From: Oikopleura dioica
Taxonomy: Eukaryota; Chordata; Appendicularia; Copelata; Oikopleuridae
Reading direction: 5' to 3'
Length of the DNA stretch: 64,000 nt
Assembly (NCBI GenBank): GCA_907165135.1
Contig: OU015567.1
Span: 13,583,001 to 13,647,000, forward strand
The notes below the pieces were generated by a model, which was given only the letters and a program-made list of their open reading frames with translations, did no database searches and was not told the DNA's origin. Shown here in pieces: positions 59,621 through 64,000 of this stretch. Positions within the stretch are counted from its first letter, which is position 1. Each line of letters begins with the position of its first letter. The translations under genes and the position numbers were made by a program.

Positions 59621-61283
59621 TGACGTAGTAGACCTAAAAAGCGGACTAATGACTTGAACATTTTGCACTCAATTTGAAATCATTTACAAAATGATAACCG
59701 CTCGTTCATTAATGTGGTCAATTAATGTCGGTCGATTTTTTATTCTCAAGTTCTTACTGTGAATTTCCGGATGAAGAGCTCTTTCCGGACAAGCTAGAGA
59801 TATAATGTTATTTTGTCATGCTTAAATATTTCAATAAACAATCGAAAAAGTTATTTTCTAAAAAACAACAAAAATTTCGAAGAGAAATTTTAAAAAAGGT
59901 TTACCCTTGGCTCTTCTTTTTCCCAGATTTGGGAGAATCGGCAACTTGAGCAAGTGCGCTTGAAATTATGGTAATGTCGTTTCATTGTATTGGTATAAAT
60001 CAAGTTGTTCCATTAATTGTTTAGGGTAAATAAAGATGTCGTTCTTAGGCTTTAAATAGCCTGTTTATTAAAATAAGTAATTACCTCGCTCCTCCAGTAA
60101 CTGGTCGTCTTGATCCAAAAGCATCACTGCCGCTGTAGAGTGTCTTGTGGGTTTTTGAATGGATCATAAATTGGATTTTTACGGTGGTAATTAATAAGAA
60201 ATCGCACCTCGGCGATCGCTTTAATGATAGTTATCAGGTCAGTCCGAAATGCAATAAAACTCCATCTCCTTTCAAAAACCTTTCCCATAAGAAGAAACTC
60301 CCCAGCCTCATGCTTTTCTGTTTCTAGCGCGCTCTAAGTAAGCGGATTAGTTTGATTTTGGCTGCGTTGGCAGTTATCAGTCGGATCGGGGGATCTACTG
60401 GTTTATGTTCTGACTCAGAACTTCTGAGGATGCGTTTAATAGACTAAAGACTTTCAAAGCAAATACATATGCATTATAATGTATGCAATTTGCATGATAT
60501 GCTTTATTCTGTACAGACGGAATGTCTTTTAGGCCAAGCAAATTTTTTTGATCTGAGTAGAACATAATTTGGCCGATTTCGCAACTGATATTTTAATGAT
60601 ACGAACCTAGAATTTCTTAATTAAGAAGGATTTCTTCAACGTCTTCTTATAACTTCAAATCTCTTAGAATAAAATCGATCTTGTGAAATTGTAAAAGTAA
60701 AAAAAATGTAACGGTCGGTGTCGTATTTGGGACACTGTGGCTGTGGGGCTAATAACGCTCTGGCTGCGCGTCGGCGGTGGCGCTGACTCTGCTGCAGCCG
60801 ATTGGCCCTGCGCCACCACCAAAAAAATGCAATCCCGGACTACTATGGCGCACTTCAAAATGCGACGAGAATCTAAATACCCCCTCAACACCGCAAAAGT
60901 CAATATGAGAAGGAAAATTCTTAGAAGATTCTATCAGTGTCGAATCGGGGCTTGAAGGTCATCCTTTATTTTTAAAAGAGATAATTGCATAAAATAGTCT
61001 TCTTCCTGCTGCAGAAATTATGTATGGCAAAAAGGACTGAAAGACGGCTATTTTGACTGCCCTGCAATCAACAACGAGAATCTTTAGCATGTCATTTGAT
61101 AAAGCAAATGCTAGTGAAGTGTTTTTCTTTCAGAATAAGAGCTTATTTATTTGAAGAATCACTTTTGACAAGGTTATTAAAATATTGCTAACACGAATAA
61201 TAACCAATAAGTTGATCATGAACTTGAAGGTAAATAAAAATAAGAACGAAAAAGGAATCTGTAATAGTTTTTTTGTAATAAGA
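59621..61283. other. Intergenic, nothing recognised
   Basis: Upstream of the FG-GAP gene and before the small hAT-like element. The ORF 60737-60955 has alternating GC-rich words but no family features or splice partners. Confidence 0.45.
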
Positions 61284-61291
61284 GGATAGGT

Positions 61292-62009
61292 CAGAGTTTG
61301 AAATTATCGTGACTCGCGAGCGGCTCACTTGAGAGCGAGCGAGCACGAGCATGATGCTCTTTGTGCTCCCGAGCACATTTATTTCAGCGTTCGCGCTCTT
61401 TGCGCTCGCGAGCGCATTTCATTTCGCGCTCTCGCTCTCTTGGCTCCCGAGCACTGGTCAAATTTTGCTCTCGCTCGATTGGCTCCCGAGCTGAAAAATC
61501 TGACTCGCGAGCAGCTTTCAAAGGCCTAAAATGATTCCGTGGCCCCGTGACTAATTCCATACGAGTCCCTGTTACAGGAGTTAGCACCCCGCGGTGGGCA
61601 TGTTTTATCTGTTTACTCACGGCTTTTCGCATTCTGCTGCCGAGATGACGGGCCTAATGAAGCTTACACAAAACCGAAATACCAATAATTGATCCTCAAA
61701 GAAATTTATTATTGAAAGAGAATAATTATGCGAAAAAATTAATCTTTTAATTTTGCTCGCGAGCCGCTCGTGAGTCAATTCAATGGCGAGCACGAGAGCA
61801 GCCGCTCCCGCTCGTCTAGCTCCCGAGCATTGCCGACATATGCGCTCGTGCTCTTTGCGCTCGCGAGCGGGTTCAAATTTGGGCTCGTGCTCTTTTGGCT
61901 CTCGAGCCAACTTCATTTTCATGCTCCCGCTCCCCTGCTCTCAGAGCAATGATAAATTTTCGCTCTCGCTCTTTTCGCTCGCGAGCATTTGCGAGCATTT
62001 CAAACTCTG
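61292..62009. mobile_element. hAT-like MITE abutting the TTC7 stop codon
   Basis: A 718-bp element with ends CAGAGTTTGAAAT / ATTTCAAACTCTG and a perfect 8-bp duplication, GGATAGGT, at 61284-61291 and 62010-62017. Its subterminal regions are packed with GCGAGC and GCTCGC words. No ORF of note lies inside. The duplication includes the last base of the TTC7 stop codon on the minus strand, so the element lies in the 3' untranslated region. Confidence 0.85.
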
Positions 62010-62016
62010 GGATAGG

Positions 62017-64000
62017 TCAAAGTAGGATAGGGCAATTTGAAAAGTCTAGCAGGGGCTCAAATTGTTCTAACTCGGCTGCCTTGGCAAAGCATAAGAAAGC
62101 GTCTTCTTCCTTCGCCTCGAGCAGCAATCCGAGGTTTCTCCAAGCAATAGCAGACAGGGGTTTCAGGCCGATACAGTCTCGGAAGCATTTTTCAGCGGGG
62201 ACAAAGCGCCTTAGCTCCAGGTTGAGTAGGCCGAGTCTGAGGAGAGCGTCAAAGTAGGAAGGATCGATGCAAATCGCGTCTTGGAGTAGTGCAATCGCTT
62301 CGTCCGTATCGTCGGTTTTCTCCGCAACAAGGCCTTTTATGAAAAGAACTTGCTTTCGGTTTCTAAATATTTCATAATGAACCCTTCCTTCTTGGGCAAA
62401 GAATTTACCCTCTCATAAGTTTTTGCGCTTCTTCTACGCATTCGATCGCGCCGTCAATAACATTCATTTCCACAAACAATTCCGCGGTTTGATAAAGCGC
62501 CATCGATAGCGGGTAATGAGCATGTCCTGGATCGGAAGGTTTGAAAATGCTGCCCGAGAGCGTCGATTCAATATCATTGAGAACACTTTCCGTCGCCATT
62601 GCGCTCTTACCGGCGATCGACAATCCCTCATCTGGCTTGGTTGTCTTTTACATTTTTAGAAATGAGAAATTAATGAGAAAGAACCTGGGTTAGGGCAGTA
62701 ACAGACGTGTGTATCGATAGTCCGTCAGAATCTTCATCGATTTCTTTAAAGGGGTCTTGGTTCATTGCATATTCTAGTAGCGCCCGACAGAATTCAAGGG
62801 CTTGTGGCTGTCGGCCGCATTGTATTAACATTTTGGCACCAAGAGTGTAGAATCCCATAATGTGCGGCCATTTTGAAATTCCTAAAAGTTAAGAATGAAG
62901 TTAAATGACTTTAAAATGTCACGACACTTACCAATTTTACAACCGTCTATAACGAGTCGTTTTCTCCCTCCGATCGAATGCAACAACTGTAGAAGCAGAA
63001 ACGCCTCTCCATTTTCTGGGTCTAATCGCAACGCTGTCAGCACGTCGTTCATCCCCGTCGAGATCTGATTATTTTTCGCTCGGGCAAGAGCGAGTTGGTA
63101 GAACGAACGAGAGTAGCTGGGATTGAGGCGCGTTTCTTCAACGAAATGCGAAATCGCCAGCTCGATTAGGTCTGATCTCGACGCTAAGGACGTGCTGTTC
63201 AGGAGAATCGAAGAAATCGCCATTCCAGACAGAATATTCCATCTTTTATGCTTAAAATCAAAGTCTAAATTCAAACCGAGAAATCGAAATAACGAAAAAC
63301 CTCTTTTGAAGCAGGATTGGCCAAGTATTCAAGTGCTCGCTTGGGCTGGTGCAAGTGTCGGATCGAGACATCTGCCGCAAGAATAAGTGCCACTGGATCG
63401 TCTCTGATATCGATACATTCATCGAGAATCGTAATTGCTTCTCTGTATCTCTTCGCGTTGATAAGTGACAATGCGAGTTGAAAAGAAGTGTAGAAATCCT
63501 AGAAGTTATTTAAGAAATAAGCGAGAAGAAATAAGGTACCCGGAAAGCAAGTTTCATCGTTAGCTCCGACTTCTGAGAGAGCAGAACATACTGTCGAATT
63601 CTCGCCAAAGTCACAGTGACCAGATCGAAAATCACTTTTGCGGATTTCAAGCTCTCTTCTCTCACATCATCGAATTCTTAATGAAAATCTTGATGGATAG
63701 AAAGAAAGTGGTAACAATAAACCTGAAGATCTGTCGATGACATATTCCGTCTGCGACTTGAGATTATCCGCGATCGTCAAGAGTAGAAGAGCTTCTTGCT
63801 CGATCGTCTCTGGGACGAGGATCATTTGAGATTTGTCTGGAGGCGCTTTGGCATACTGGATGAGGCTGGATTTGGAAAGGAGCAGTGTGGCACAATTTAG
63901 CGTTAGTTTGGACTTGATTTGAGGAGCTAATCGGGAGTTGACTGCCTTTAGATATTTTCTGAACGTAACTTTGTTAAAAGTTATTAAAAGCATCCTTATT
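62017..64000 (-). CDS. TTC7: TTC7 (tetratricopeptide repeat protein 7), 3' part
   Basis: A TPR scaffold of the plasma-membrane PI4-kinase (PI4KA-TTC7-FAM126) complex. The gene enters from the right edge. Exons seen are to 63723, 63676-63540, 63498 to about 63294, about 63264-62932, 62881-62685, 62644-62409, 62362-62017. TPR helices are evident (EAIALLQDAICIDPSYFDAL, AEKCFRDCIGLKPLSAIAWR). The end, FAKAAELEQFEPLLDFSNCP, aligns with the vertebrate ending [22 protein letters not shown]-type pattern, so the C-terminus is complete. The junction at about 63293/63264 needs a 29-nt intron to keep frame. The N-terminal half lies outside the window. Confidence 0.88.

Noticed and set aside
61300-62000. 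ORFs rich in Ser/Arg across the GCGAGC repeats
   Set aside because: Low-complexity translations of subterminal repeats of the hAT-like element.

Overview
The window is animal nuclear DNA from a compact genome. It holds about 18 protein-coding genes in 64 kb, and most introns are only 36-55 bp. The best fit is a larvacean (appendicularian) tunicate, Oikopleura-like. Three things point there: the tiny introns, the recurring need for GA-AG and GC-AG introns to keep conserved reading frames open, and a 1,318-residue secreted, Cys-rich, Ser/Tyr-rich protein with furin sites that resembles the oikosins of the larvacean house. Gene names rest on recognised family motifs. Exon borders were placed by eye, from splice signals and continuity of conserved frames.

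Layout. 1-4.4 kb: no recognisable gene. 4.4-5.1 kb: small ankyrin protein (NRARP-like). 6.3-8.8 kb: small membrane coiled-coil protein, a pogo-like element, a tiny secreted protein. 9.2-22.1 kb: an organic-anion transporter (SLCO/OATP), an Ig-like membrane protein split by a hAT-like element, SLC10A7 and an OST-alpha-like transporter (SLC51A). 23.6-33.5 kb: an IQ-motif protein split by a 2.7-kb hAT-like element, a TTLL polyglutamylase and a cytochrome P450 split by a 0.5-kb element. 34.3-44.5 kb: a small membrane protein, a ClC-3/4/5-type exchanger, the oikosin-like gene and an SLC17 transporter. 44.6-51.4 kb: a 6.7-kb Mutator-like element with long inverted ends, transposase exons, a second intron-bearing gene and an antisense TRPM-like segment. 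52.6-64 kb: integrin alpha, a peptidoglycan-recognition amidase, an FG-GAP/VCBS repeat protein, a small hAT-like element and the 3' part of TTC7.

The most striking feature is mobile DNA. Seven elements have recognisable ends and target-site duplications. Three lie inside protein-coding exons (Ig gene, IQ gene, P450). In each case, removing the element plus one duplication copy restores an uninterrupted reading frame. A fourth inserted with its duplication overlapping the last base of the TTC7 stop codon. Either this assembly carries several fresh, probably heterozygous, insertions, or these elements are removed from RNA as non-canonical introns. RNA data would decide.

Other items to check are a one-base frameshift in SLCO, several putative introns of about 18-30 nt that each hold in-frame stops or a frame change (P450, TTLL, TTC7), and the antisense TRPM-like segment inside the Mutator-like element. 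Neighbouring genes mostly look functionally independent, apart from a run of organic-anion and bile-acid-type transporters between 9 and 22 kb.
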